DNA from: Leifsonia williamsii
GTDB lineage: Bacteria; Actinomycetota; Actinomycetes; Actinomycetales; Microbacteriaceae
Assembly: GCF_030433685.1 (NCBI RefSeq)
Contig: NZ_JAROCF010000001.1
Span: 2,604,001-2,668,000 of the forward strand
Reading direction: 5' to 3'
Length of the DNA: 64,000 nucleotides
The notes beneath the pieces were generated by a model. It had not been told where the DNA came from, made no database searches, and saw only the letters and a list, made by a program, of their open reading frames with translations. Shown piece after piece: positions 54,391 through 62,019 of this stretch. The stretch's first letter is position 1. Each line of letters opens with the position of its first letter. The position numbers were made by a program, and so were the translations under genes.

Positions 54391-55644
54391 GTGCCTGATC
54401 CGAGCGGAACGAACAGTACCCCGCCCGCCCCGGCTCCGAAACCGCCGCTGACCATCGTCATGGGCTGCGACACCTTCCCGCCGGATGTCAACGGCGCCGC
54501 CCGCTTCGCGGAGCGCCTCTCGGCGGGCCTCGTCGAGCGCGGCCACGACGTCCACGTCGTCGCGCCCGCCGCCAGCCGCACGCACGGCACCTGGGTGGAG
54601 GAGCACGAGGGCGTCACGATGACGGCGCACCGACTGCGCAGCTGGCGCTGGTACCCGCACGACTGGCTGCGCTTCGCCCTGCCCTGGATGAGCAAGGCGA
54701 ACGCGCGCCGCATCCTGGACGAGGTCAAGCCGGACGTCGTCCACATCCAGTCGCACATCGTCGTCGGCCGCGGTCTCGCGGCGGAGGCGCAGAAGCGCGG
54801 CATCCGGATCGTCGCGACGAACCACGTGATGCCAGAGAACATCGTGGAGTTCAGCCTCCTGCCGAAGTTCCTGCAGAAGACCTTCGTGAAGATCGCGTGG
54901 CGCGACGGCCGCAAGAGCTTCGACCGCGCCGAGTCGGTCACGACGCCGACCCGCCGGGCGGCGCAGTTCCTCGAGGGCGCCACCGGCCTCCGGGGCGTGC
55001 ACGCCGTCTCGTGCGGCATCGACGCGCACAACTACACCCCCGACTTCACGCCGCGCACGGCGAACCGCATCCTGTTCGTCGGCCGCGTCACCGGCGAGAA
55101 GCAGCTCGACGTGCTGCTCAACGCCGTCACGCTCCTCCCCGCCTCCCTCGACGCCCGGCTCGAGATCGTCGGCGGCGGCGACCAGCTCAAGAACCTGCAG
55201 ACCATGGCCGAGACGCTCGGCATCGCCGACCGGGTCACCTTCACCGGCTACGTCTCCGACGAGGAGCTGCGCCAGGCGTACACGCGCGCCACCGTGTTCG
55301 CGATGCCGTCGGTCGCCGAGCTGCAGTCGATCGCGACGATGGAGGCGATGGCCTCAGCCCTGCCGGTGGTCGCCGCCGACGCGATGGCGCTGCCGCACCT
55401 CGTCCACGACGGCGAGAACGGCCACCTGTTCCGCCCGGGAGACGCGCAGGACCTCGCCGACAAGCTCGAGAGCGTGCTCACCCTGCCCCAGGAGGAGCTG
55501 GACACGCTCAAGAACGCCTCCCTGCGCATCGTCGCCTCGCACGACATCCAGCGGACGATCAGCACCTTCGAAAGCCTGTATCGTGGGGAGCCGGTGGCCG
55601 ACCCGGTGACGGACGCGGCCCCCAGCGTGCCCGCCCCGGAGTGA
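54391..55644 (+). CDS. Glycosyltransferase family 4 (GT-B fold)
   Basis: 417 residues. The N-terminal GT-B domain starts with TIVMGCDTFPPDVNGAARF; KPDVVHIQSHI is typical. The C-terminal donor domain has NRILFVGRVTGEKQLDVLL, TGYVSDEELRQAYTRA and the E-x7-E motif in VAELQSIATMEAMA. Members include mannosyl- and glucosyltransferases that act on lipids such as phosphatidylinositol or diacylglycerol. The acceptor is unknown. An in-frame TTG at 54307 would add 28 residues without homology, so GTG 54391 is preferred. Confidence 0.88.
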   Translation: MPDPSGTNSTPPAPAPKPPLTIVMGCDTFPPDVNGAARFAERLSAGLVERGHDVHVVAPAASRTHGTWVEEHEGVTMTAHRLRSWRWYPHDWLRFALPWMSKANARRILDEVKPDVVHIQSHIVVGRGLAAEAQKRGIRIVATNHVMPENIVEFSLLPKFLQKTFVKIAWRDGRKSFDRAESVTTPTRRAAQFLEGATGLRGVHAVSCGIDAHNYTPDFTPRTANRILFVGRVTGEKQLDVLLNAVTLLPASLDARLEIVGGGDQLKNLQTMAETLGIADRVTFTGYVSDEELRQAYTRATVFAMPSVAELQSIATMEAMASALPVVAADAMALPHLVHDGENGHLFRPGDAQDLADKLESVLTLPQEELDTLKNASLRIVASHDIQRTISTFESLYRGEPVADPVTDAAPSVPAPE

Positions 55645-55660
55645 CCGGGCGAACGCATCC

Positions 55661-55734
55661 GGGGCGGTAGCTCAGCTGGTCAGAGCATCGGACTCATAAT
55701 CCGCCGGTCACGGGTTCAAGTCCCGTCCGCCCTA
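55661..55734 (+). tRNA. tRNA with CAT anticodon, probably elongator tRNA-Met
   Basis: 74 bases: acceptor GGGGCGG pairs with CCGCCCT (G1-T72 wobble), discriminator A, D arm GCTCAGCTGGTCAGAGC, anticodon loop CTCATAA with CAT, and T arm ACGGG/CCCGT around TTCAAGT. CCA is not encoded. CAT is shared by elongator Met, initiator Met and the lysidine-modified Ile tRNA. The acceptor pairs 1-72, which excludes a typical initiator; Met is preferred over Ile2. Confidence 0.85.
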
Positions 55735-55751
55735 CTTCTACCTTCGGGCAT

Positions 55752-57320
55752 TCACTCGACCCGCACCAGCGTCGAGTGCCAGCCCGTCGAGCCGTTCGGG
55801 GCGATCGGGGCGCGCTTCTCCTCCTGCAGGCGTCCGTCGCGGTCGGTCGCGCGGACCGAGAGGGTGTGCGTGCCGGGGCGGGCCTCCCAGTCGAGCGCCC
55901 ACTGCACCCAGGTGTCGCGGTTGACGGGGGTCGAGAGGCGCGCCTGCTGCCAGTCGCCGCCGTCGATGCGCACTTCCACCTTCCCGATCCCGACGGTCTG
56001 CGCCCAGGCGACCCCGGCGACGGTGGTACGCCCCGCCGCGACGGGCTTGTCGACGCGCGGGGTGTCGATGCGGCTGGAGAGCTTGATCGGCGCCTTCGCG
56101 CTGTAGCCGCGTGACGTCCAGTACCCCTGGTCCGCGGCGAATGTCGTGACCGTGAGCTCGCTGAGCCACTTCGTCGCCGAGACGTAGCCGTAGAGCCCGG
56201 GAACCACCATCCGCACCGGGAAGCCGTGCTCGAGCGGCAGCGGCTCGCCGTTCATCCCCACGGCGAGGATGGCGTCACGGCCCGCATCGGTGAGCGCCTC
56301 CAGCGGCGTGCTCGCGGTGAAGCCGTCCACGCTGCGCGAGAGGACCATATCGGCCGAGCGCCGCGGACGCGCGAGGGCGAGCACGCTGCGCACGGGGACC
56401 CCGAGCCAGCGTGCCGTGCCCGTCAGCGAGCCGCCGACCTCGTTCGACACGCAGGTGAGGGTGATCGCGTACTCGTCGACGCCGAGCCGCAGCAGGTCGT
56501 CGAAGCCGAGGTCGACCTCCCGCTCCACCAGGCCGCCGACCCGCAGCCGCCAGTTCGCCGGGTCCACGGCCGGGATGCTGAGCGCGGTATCGACCCGGTA
56601 GAAGTCCGCGTTCGGGGTGAAGAGCGGGGTGAGGCCCGGCACCTCCAGTTCCGCGCCGCTCGGCACGGTGACGCGCTGGGCCGGAGCCGGCAGCCGGAGC
56701 GCTTTGCGCACCGAGGCGATGGACGACGTCGCCGCCGACACGATCCGTCCGCCGACCCCTCCCGCCACCGCGAGCACCGCTCCCGCCGCGGTGAGCAGCA
56801 GGAAGCGGCGACGGTCGACCGTCGCCACGGCGTCGGATGCCGCGCCGCTCCGCCAGCGCCGCAGCCGCCCGACCAGCAGACCGACGGCGATCACCGCCAC
56901 GACGCCACCGAGCAGGGCCGGCACGGCCCCGACGAGTCCGAGGCCGGAGCGGGTGGCGGCCGCCGCGGCGGCGGTCACGGCGAGGAGTCCGAAGACGACG
57001 CGCCCGGCCAGAGGGCGCCGGAGCTCCAGCAGACCCGCGACCGCGGCCACCACGACGGCCGCGAGACCGAGCGAGCCGAGCAGGAACAGCTTGTCGGACG
57101 AACCGAAGAGCTGAATGGCCAGCTCCTTCGCCCAGCGCGGCACGATGTCGATGACGAACGAGCCCACCGCGAGCAGGGGACCGGCGGCCGGGGCGATGAA
57201 CGCGGCCGCCAGCTCCGCCACCCCCAGCAGCAGTCCGCCGCTCACGATGCCGGCGAGTGCGGCCCAGCCCCGCGTCGCCCACCCCCCGGTCCGGCCGCTC
57301 TGCTTCTGCGTCGTGTTCAC
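55752..57320 (-). CDS. Molybdopterin-dependent oxidoreductase, sulfite oxidase-like, membrane-anchored
   Basis: 522 residues. About five N-terminal membrane helices are followed by an RRR-containing segment ([10 protein letters not shown]) and an extracytoplasmic domain. The molybdenum-binding domain has Cys290 in [10 protein letters not shown], the expected cofactor ligand, and [23 protein letters not shown]-terminal dimerisation domain ends the protein. This is the SUOX/MsrP-like family. Start GTG 57320 lies seven bases after CCGAAC, so the mRNA is predicted to be leaderless from an ECF-type promoter. It is divergent from a fasciclin lipoprotein with the same promoter motif. Substrate unknown. 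Confidence 0.88.
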   Translation of the reverse strand: MNTTQKQSGRTGGWATRGWAALAGIVSGGLLLGVAELAAAFIAPAAGPLLAVGSFVIDIVPRWAKELAIQLFGSSDKLFLLGSLGLAAVVVAAVAGLLELRRPLAGRVVFGLLAVTAAAAAATRSGLGLVGAVPALLGGVVAVIAVGLLVGRLRRWRSGAASDAVATVDRRRFLLLTAAGAVLAVAGGVGGRIVSAATSSIASVRKALRLPAPAQRVTVPSGAELEVPGLTPLFTPNADFYRVDTALSIPAVDPANWRLRVGGLVEREVDLGFDDLLRLGVDEYAITLTCVSNEVGGSLTGTARWLGVPVRSVLALARPRRSADMVLSRSVDGFTASTPLEALTDAGRDAILAVGMNGEPLPLEHGFPVRMVVPGLYGYVSATKWLSELTVTTFAADQGYWTSRGYSAKAPIKLSSRIDTPRVDKPVAAGRTTVAGVAWAQTVGIGKVEVRIDGGDWQQARLSTPVNRDTWVQWALDWEARPGTHTLSVRATDRDGRLQEEKRAPIAPNGSTGWHSTLVRVE

Positions 57321-57327
57321 ACCGGGT

Positions 57328-57355
57328 GTTCGGCGCCGCGGGACGGGCGGATTGG
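57328..57355 (-). promoter_or_regulatory. ECF-type promoter of the molybdopterin oxidoreductase
   Basis: On the minus strand: CCAATCC (57349-57355), 15 bases, CCGAAC (57328-57333), then seven bases to GTG 57320. Box sequences and spacing are identical to the divergent promoter at 57399-57426, and resemble those known for mycobacterial SigK. Confidence 0.7.
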
Positions 57356-57398
57356 CGGGCCGGAGTCCCGCGGCGCAGAGGCCGCGCAGAATCCCGTT

Positions 57399-57426
57399 CC
57401 AATCCGATCCGGCGCGGGGGCCGAAC
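57399..57426 (+). promoter_or_regulatory. ECF-type promoter of the fasciclin lipoprotein gene
   Basis: CCAATCC (57399-57405), 15 bases, CCGAAC (57421-57426). The leader is about 50 bases and carries GAAGGAG before ATG 57484. Confidence 0.7.
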
Positions 57427-57483
57427 CACCGTCGAGACCTGCACCGGTCTCCCGATCGTCACCACCCTCGAAGGAGAAGCATC

Positions 57484-58146
57484 ATGCGATCCACCGCACG
57501 ACTCGCCGCGGCCGGCCTCCTCGCCGCCGCCGCCCTCGCCCTCACCGCCTGCTCGTCGGGCACCGGCTCGTCGATGTCGTCCAGCGACTCCGCCTCCGAC
57601 GCGCCGATGAGCTCCAGCCCCACCGCCTCGGCGATGGACCCGGCCGCGGACCTCGTCGGCCCCGGCTGCGCGGCCTACGCCAAGCAGGTCCCGGACGGCG
57701 CCGGCTCGGTCGCCGGGATGGCGGAGGCGCCCGTCGCCACCGCGGCGAGCAACAACCCGCTGCTGAAGACGCTCGTCGCCGCGGTCTCCGGCAAGCTCAA
57801 CCCCAAGGTCGACCTGGTCGACACGCTCAACGGCGGCGAGTTCACCGTGTTCGCGCCGGTCGACGACGCGTTCGCGAAGATCGACCCGGCCACCATCGAC
57901 ACCCTCAAGACCGACGCCGGCGCCGACACGCTGACCAAGGTCCTGACGTACCATGTCGTCCCCGGCCAGCTGTCGCCGAAGGAGGTCGTCGGCACCCACA
58001 AGACGGTCGAGGGCCAGGACGTGACCGTCTCGGGCTCCGGCGACGACCTGAAGGTGAACGACGCGAGCGTGATCTGCGGCGGCGTCCACACCGCGAACGC
58101 CACGGTGTACCTCATCGACTCGGTGCTGATGCCTCCGGCGCAGTGA
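57484..58146 (+). CDS. Fasciclin (FAS1) domain lipoprotein, MPT70/MPT83-like
   Basis: 220 residues. The signal peptide ends in LALTACSS with the lipid-attached Cys near residue 23, followed by a Ser-rich spacer. The rest is a single FAS1 domain with the two conserved boxes: [14 protein letters not shown] and [15 protein letters not shown], and [22 protein letters not shown] at the end. Two cysteines could form a disulfide. Mycobacterial MPT70/MPT83 are controlled by SigK; the promoter here has the same style. Function is probably surface adhesion, but unproven. Confidence 0.92.
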   Translation: MRSTARLAAAGLLAAAALALTACSSGTGSSMSSSDSASDAPMSSSPTASAMDPAADLVGPGCAAYAKQVPDGAGSVAGMAEAPVATAASNNPLLKTLVAAVSGKLNPKVDLVDTLNGGEFTVFAPVDDAFAKIDPATIDTLKTDAGADTLTKVLTYHVVPGQLSPKEVVGTHKTVEGQDVTVSGSGDDLKVNDASVICGGVHTANATVYLIDSVLMPPAQ

Positions 58147-58167
58147 CCCTCGCCGCATCGCACTGAC

Positions 58168-58201
58168 CGGCGGCGGACGTCCTCCAGGGCGCCCGCCGCC
58201 G
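58168..58201. terminator. Bidirectional hairpin between fasciclin and cupin genes
   Basis: CGGCGGCGGACG (58168-58179) pairs with CGCCCGCCGCCG (58190-58201), 11 of 12 positions, with a 10-base loop. It lies between two convergent stops. Confidence 0.55.
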
Positions 58202-58215
58202 TTCGCCGCCCGCGG

Positions 58216-59259
58216 TCAGGACCCGGACGGGTCCCGCGGGTTGCTGCGCGCCACGATCAGCGGGTCGACCGGCGTCTCCGGGAACCGCGGGAGCTGCCGC
58301 TCCGGGACGCCGAAGGCGGCCGACAGCACCTCGCGCGAGAACGCCGAGGCCGTGGCGCGATAGCCGATGTCGCCCGGCATCGGCTGGTCGAAGAAGATCA
58401 GGAAGTGGATGCCCTCGTCGCCGAGCGCCTCGATGTGGTGCGGGTAGGCGCGCGGGATGAAGTAGGCGTTGCCCGGCTCCAGCTCGTAGGTGTCGAGCGT
58501 GCCGTCCGGGTCGAGCACGGTCATCCTGGCGTGTCCGCTCTGCACGTAACCGAGCTCGGCCGTGACCGGGTGCCAGTGCGGCTCGCGCATCCCGGTGCCG
58601 CCGATCTCCAGGGAGTACATGGAGAGGTCCTCGAGCGCTGCCCAGAACTGCTTGCGGCCCAGCCGTGCGCTGCCGTAGTCGTAGGAGAGCGGAGGGTGCT
58701 GGCCGGCGAGGTCGAACAGGTGGGCGTTCGGGAGCCCTGCCGTGTCCGGGATGCGCGCCGGCCCCTCCCGCCGCACGATCTGCTGCGCCTGGTGCCGGTC
58801 GAATGCCGCGAAGGCGGAGGAGGGGAGGTCGTAGGTGTTGCCGAGGACCGCATCCGACATCGCGTTGAAGCTGTTCTGCAGCGAGAAGTGCTGCGGCCGA
58901 TCCGACCGCAGGGCGGCGATCAGCTCAGCCGTGTCGTCGCCGACGTTCTCGATGTGGTAGATCGCGCCGGACTCCACGTGATACATCTGGCCGGCCTGCA
59001 CGACGAAGCTCGCGAACTCGTCGGCGTTCGCGAGCATCGACACGAGCACGGTGCCGCGGACCACGTACGCGATCTGGTTGGCGTTGACGTTCCACTGCGG
59101 CTCGCGCACCGCGCCGGGCGCCAGCACGATGCGCTTGAGCGACATCCCGTTCAGGATGGGGAAGTCGGAGCCGGTGAGCTGGGAGATGCTGCCCGACTCG
59201 TTCTCGTAGGTGTCGGCGGCGCCGACGAGGGATGACACATGCGGTGAGCTGCTGGACAT
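58216..59259 (-). CDS. Bicupin protein (oxalate decarboxylase-like) with a degenerate N-terminal site
   Basis: 347 residues, two cupin domains. The C-terminal cupin keeps the metal ligands: REPHWHPVTAELGYVQSG (H-x-H and E) and RAYPHHIE (His). In the N-terminal cupin the same positions read REPQWNVNANQIAYVVRG, so the first histidines and glutamate are replaced and the site is probably not metal-binding. True oxalate decarboxylases use two sites, so the activity may differ. GAAGGAG precedes ATG 59259. The C-terminus holds a Phe/Pro-rich tail. Confidence 0.8.
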   Translation of the reverse strand: MSSSSPHVSSLVGAADTYENESGSISQLTGSDFPILNGMSLKRIVLAPGAVREPQWNVNANQIAYVVRGTVLVSMLANADEFASFVVQAGQMYHVESGAIYHIENVGDDTAELIAALRSDRPQHFSLQNSFNAMSDAVLGNTYDLPSSAFAAFDRHQAQQIVRREGPARIPDTAGLPNAHLFDLAGQHPPLSYDYGSARLGRKQFWAALEDLSMYSLEIGGTGMREPHWHPVTAELGYVQSGHARMTVLDPDGTLDTYELEPGNAYFIPRAYPHHIEALGDEGIHFLIFFDQPMPGDIGYRATASAFSREVLSAAFGVPERQLPRFPETPVDPLIVARSNPRDPSGS

Positions 59260-59285
59260 CGGTGGTCTCCTTCGCGTTTATCGTC

Positions 59286-59299
59286 ATGACGTCTGTCAT
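59286..59299. promoter_or_regulatory. Small inverted repeat upstream of the bicupin gene
   Basis: ATGAC-GTCT-GTCAT, perfect five-base arms, 27 bases before ATG 59259 on the minus strand. Possible operator. Confidence 0.35.
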
Positions 59300-59407
59300 T
59301 CGACCATCGCCCATTCGACCGGCCGCGGGCAACCGTCGGGTGACGAACGCGCGAACGGCTCCGGCAGACGCGGGAGTACGCCCCTGGGCGCGGACGCGGC
59401 CCAGGGG

Positions 59408-59413
59408 TACCGT
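59408..59413 (+). promoter_or_regulatory. -10 box of a leaderless promoter (coiled-coil protein)
   Basis: TACCGT, seven bases, then ATG 59421. A half-site like GGGAGTA occurs about 35 bases upstream. Confidence 0.6.
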
Positions 59414-59420
59414 TCACCGC

Positions 59421-59945
59421 ATGAACACAACCGGATGGATCGTTCTGATCGTCGTCGTCGTGGTGGTCATCGTCGTGATCGCCGTGATCGCGCTGCTGGT
59501 CGCACGCCGGCAGCGCGCCGAGGCCGGCCGCCGCAAGGCGGAGGAACTGCGCCAGTCGGCCGCCGAAGACGACCTGGCCGCCCGCGAGCGCGAAGCCAAG
59601 GCGGCCCGCGCTGCCGCGGACGCCAAGCAGGCCGAGGTGGAGGCGGAGCGGCTGCGCCGCGAGGCCGACGCCCGTCAGTCCTCCGCCGCCGAGGTGCGCA
59701 CGCAGGCCGACGAGAAGCTGCGCCGCGCCGACAGCGCCGACCCGGACGTGCGGACCGACCGCCACGGCAACCGCGTCGCGGACACCGACGGAGACGGCCG
59801 CGCCGATACGACGGTGGACGGGCGCACGGCCGCGGACGGCGGCACCGCCGCGCCCGGGACGACCGGCACCGCCGCCGACGACCCGCGCCAGGGCCGCCAC
59901 GAGGCCCCGCGGCTCGACGACGGCAGCGGCGGTCCCGCGCGGTAA
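59421..59945 (+). CDS. Membrane-anchored coiled-coil protein of unknown function
   Basis: 174 residues. One N-terminal helix, almost all Val and Ile (WIVLIVVVVVVIVVIAVIAL), anchors the protein. Residues 30-105 are a charged Ala/Arg/Glu-rich segment with heptad-like spacing, probably a coiled coil. The C-terminal 70 residues are Asp/Gly/Thr-rich (DTDGDGRADTT) and unstructured; the DxDxDG wording resembles a calcium-binding loop but is short. An earlier in-frame start is rejected because the promoter lies inside it. Confidence 0.7.
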   Translation: MNTTGWIVLIVVVVVVIVVIAVIALLVARRQRAEAGRRKAEELRQSAAEDDLAAREREAKAARAAADAKQAEVEAERLRREADARQSSAAEVRTQADEKLRRADSADPDVRTDRHGNRVADTDGDGRADTTVDGRTAADGGTAAPGTTGTAADDPRQGRHEAPRLDDGSGGPAR

Positions 59946-59994
59946 AGGCTGACGGCCGCAGCGGACGCCGCACGCGACGGGCGCCTCGCGTCGC

Positions 59995-60000
59995 TACGAT
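59995..60000 (+). promoter_or_regulatory. -10 box upstream of the phosphopantetheinyl transferase
   Basis: TACGAT, leaving a leader of about 30 bases with GAGGAGGAG before GTG 60038. Confidence 0.5.
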
Positions 60001-60037
60001 GACCTCCGTCGGCATCCGGCCGAGGAGGAGGTGCGTC

Positions 60038-60715
60038 GTGCGCGTCGTCGTCGTCCGGCACGGCTCGGCAGCCGCCTCCGAGGTCGCCCGGCGGCTCTCC
60101 GCCGGTGACCGCGAGCGACTCGCGTCTCTCGCCGACGATCCGGAGGCGGTCGCCCGCTTCCTCGCCGGGCGGCAGGCGCTCCTCACCGCCGCCGAGCGGT
60201 CCGGCTTCCCGGAGGTCGCGATCGACGCGACCTGCCCCGACTGCGGGCGCTCGCACGGGCGGCCGCGCGCGAAGGGCGAAGCCACTCTTCACCTGGCGCT
60301 GAGCCACGCGGCGGGTCACGCGTTCGCGGTCGCCGCCTCCGCCCCCGTCGGCATCGATGCGGAGGCCCTCGACACCGACCCGGCGCGGTTGCGGGAGGCG
60401 GCGGCGCTGCTCGCCCACCCCGTCGATCGGCCCCGGGCTGCGCTGCGCGCGTGGACGGCGACCGAGGCCGTGCTCAAGGCGGACGGCCGCGGCCTGCGCG
60501 TCGACCCGTCAGCGGTCCGGCTCGGCCCGCGGATCGCCGTGCTCGACGGCAGCCTCTACCGGCTCTCCTCGCGGCAGCGCGCGGGGTGCCGGGTGGCGGT
60601 CGCGCGACTGCTGGCGGCGAGCGTGCGCGTGGGGGAGGCTCAGGCCGTGAGCGAGGGGAGGCGGCGCTCGCGCAGCCAGGCGTCGAAGAAGTCCGTCAGC
60701 CCCTCGCCGGCATAG
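60038..60715 (+). CDS. 4'-phosphopantetheinyl transferase (Sfp-type)
   Basis: 225 residues. Transfers phosphopantetheine from CoA to the serine of carrier proteins. The two core motifs are present: GIDAEAL (Asp107, Glu109 for magnesium) and WTATEAVLKADGRGL (Trp139, Glu143, Lys147). An N-terminal ATCPDCGRSHGRP segment is typical of actinobacterial members. GTG 60038 follows GAGGAGGAG by seven bases. The last 76 bases overlap the 3' end of the M1 peptidase gene on the opposite strand. Its natural partner is probably the carrier domain of the synthetase whose 3' part lies at 62016-64000. Confidence 0.9.
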   Translation: MRVVVVRHGSAAASEVARRLSAGDRERLASLADDPEAVARFLAGRQALLTAAERSGFPEVAIDATCPDCGRSHGRPRAKGEATLHLALSHAAGHAFAVAASAPVGIDAEALDTDPARLREAAALLAHPVDRPRAALRAWTATEAVLKADGRGLRVDPSAVRLGPRIAVLDGSLYRLSSRQRAGCRVAVARLLAASVRVGEAQAVSEGRRRSRSQASKKSVSPSPA

Positions 60716-62019
60716 CGCGCGGCGAGGCGCTCGAAATCGGCGCTCGCCACGACGCCGAACCGGTGCTCCGCCGTCCACTCCCGCAGCATCCCGAAGAACC
60801 GGTCGTCGCCGAGGCGCAGCCGCAGCGCGTGCAGCAGGCAGGCGCCGCGCTTGTAGACGCGGTCGTCGAACATGTCGTCGGGGCCCGGATCGCCGAGCAG
60901 GAGGTCGTGCGGGGGCAGCCGCAGCCGCGCGTGGTGCGCGCGTGCCAGGGTGTTGGCGGACGGGCCTCCCGACGCCTCCGACCACAACCACTCGGCGTAG
61001 CAGGCGAAGCCCTCGTTGAGCCAGATGTCGCGCCAGCTGCCGAGGCCGACGCTGTTGCCGAACCACTGGTGGGCGAGCTCGTGCGCGATGAGCCGCTCGG
61101 AGCCGCCGCGGCCGTCGGCATGGTTGGCGCCGAAGGTGGCCATCGCCTGCGCCTCGAGCGGGATCTCCAGGGGGTCGGCGGTGACGACCACCGTGTACGA
61201 CGGGAAGGGGTATGGTCCGAACAGCTCGCCGAACCGCTCCAGCATCCGCCCGACCGGGGCGAAATCGGCCAGGACGCGGCGGGCCAAGGGAGCCGGGTAC
61301 GCGATGACCCAGTCGACGCCGGCGGCCCGGCGCGGCTCGACCACGTACCGCCCGATCTGCACGGCGGCGAGGTAGGTCGCGGTCGGCTCCGGTCGCTCGA
61401 AGACCCAGCGGCCCCGGCCTCCGCTCACGGCGTGGTCGATCAGCTCGCCGGTCGCGCGCACCGTGTACGCCTCCTCGGTGGTGACGCGGATGCGGTACGA
61501 CGCCTTGTCGGCCGGGTGGTCGTTGCAGGGGAACCAGCTGGGCGCCCCCGACGGCTGGGCCGCGACGATGACGCCGTCGGTGAGCTCCTCCCAGCCCAGC
61601 GTGCCCCAGCGGGTGCGGCGCGGCTGCGGCGACCCGTCGTAAGACACCTCGACGCTGAACGCGTCGCCGGCGGCCAGCGGGGCGGAGGGGCGGATGCGGA
61701 GGTGCGTCTGGTTCTGCGTGAAGCGGGCCCGCTTGTCCCCGGCGACGCGCACGCGCTTCGCGCGCAGGTGCACCAGGTCGAGCACGATGGTGGTGAGCGG
61801 GTTCACGGCACGGCCGGTGATGACGGCGGTGGCGTCGAGCCGGTTCGTCGCGACCCGGTACGACAGGTCGAGGTCGTACGAGAGCACGGTGTAGTCGGGC
61901 GTCCCGGAGCGCGGGAGGTAGGCGTGACCCGGCGCGTCCGCGACGGCATAGGCGGGGCCGATCGGGCCGTGCGGTGCGGCGGAGCCGTCGGCGGCGGTGC
62001 TGGCCGCGTCGCCGGTCAT
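60640..62019 (-). CDS. M1 family zinc metallopeptidase (short form)
   Basis: 459 residues from ATG 62019. Aminopeptidase-type domains: beta-sandwich N-terminus (SYDLDLSYRV), exopeptidase motif region QAMATFG in place of GAMEN, the zinc motif HELAHQW (313-317) and the third ligand Glu336 in NEGFACYAEW. It lacks the large C-terminal helical domain of PepN. No signal peptide is evident. The ATG overlaps the stop of the Pls-like synthetase, so the two are translationally coupled. The poly-lysine-degrading enzyme of Streptomyces albulus is, as I recall, a zinc M1-type peptidase, making turnover of the synthetase product likely. Confidence 0.9.
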   Translation of the reverse strand: MTGDAASTAADGSAAPHGPIGPAYAVADAPGHAYLPRSGTPDYTVLSYDLDLSYRVATNRLDATAVITGRAVNPLTTIVLDLVHLRAKRVRVAGDKRARFTQNQTHLRIRPSAPLAAGDAFSVEVSYDGSPQPRRTRWGTLGWEELTDGVIVAAQPSGAPSWFPCNDHPADKASYRIRVTTEEAYTVRATGELIDHAVSGGRGRWVFERPEPTATYLAAVQIGRYVVEPRRAAGVDWVIAYPAPLARRVLADFAPVGRMLERFGELFGPYPFPSYTVVVTADPLEIPLEAQAMATFGANHADGRGGSERLIAHELAHQWFGNSVGLGSWRDIWLNEGFACYAEWLWSEASGGPSANTLARAHHARLRLPPHDLLLGDPGPDDMFDDRVYKRGACLLHALRLRLGDDRFFGMLREWTAEHRFGVVASADFERLAARYAGEGLTDFFDAWLRERRLPSLTA

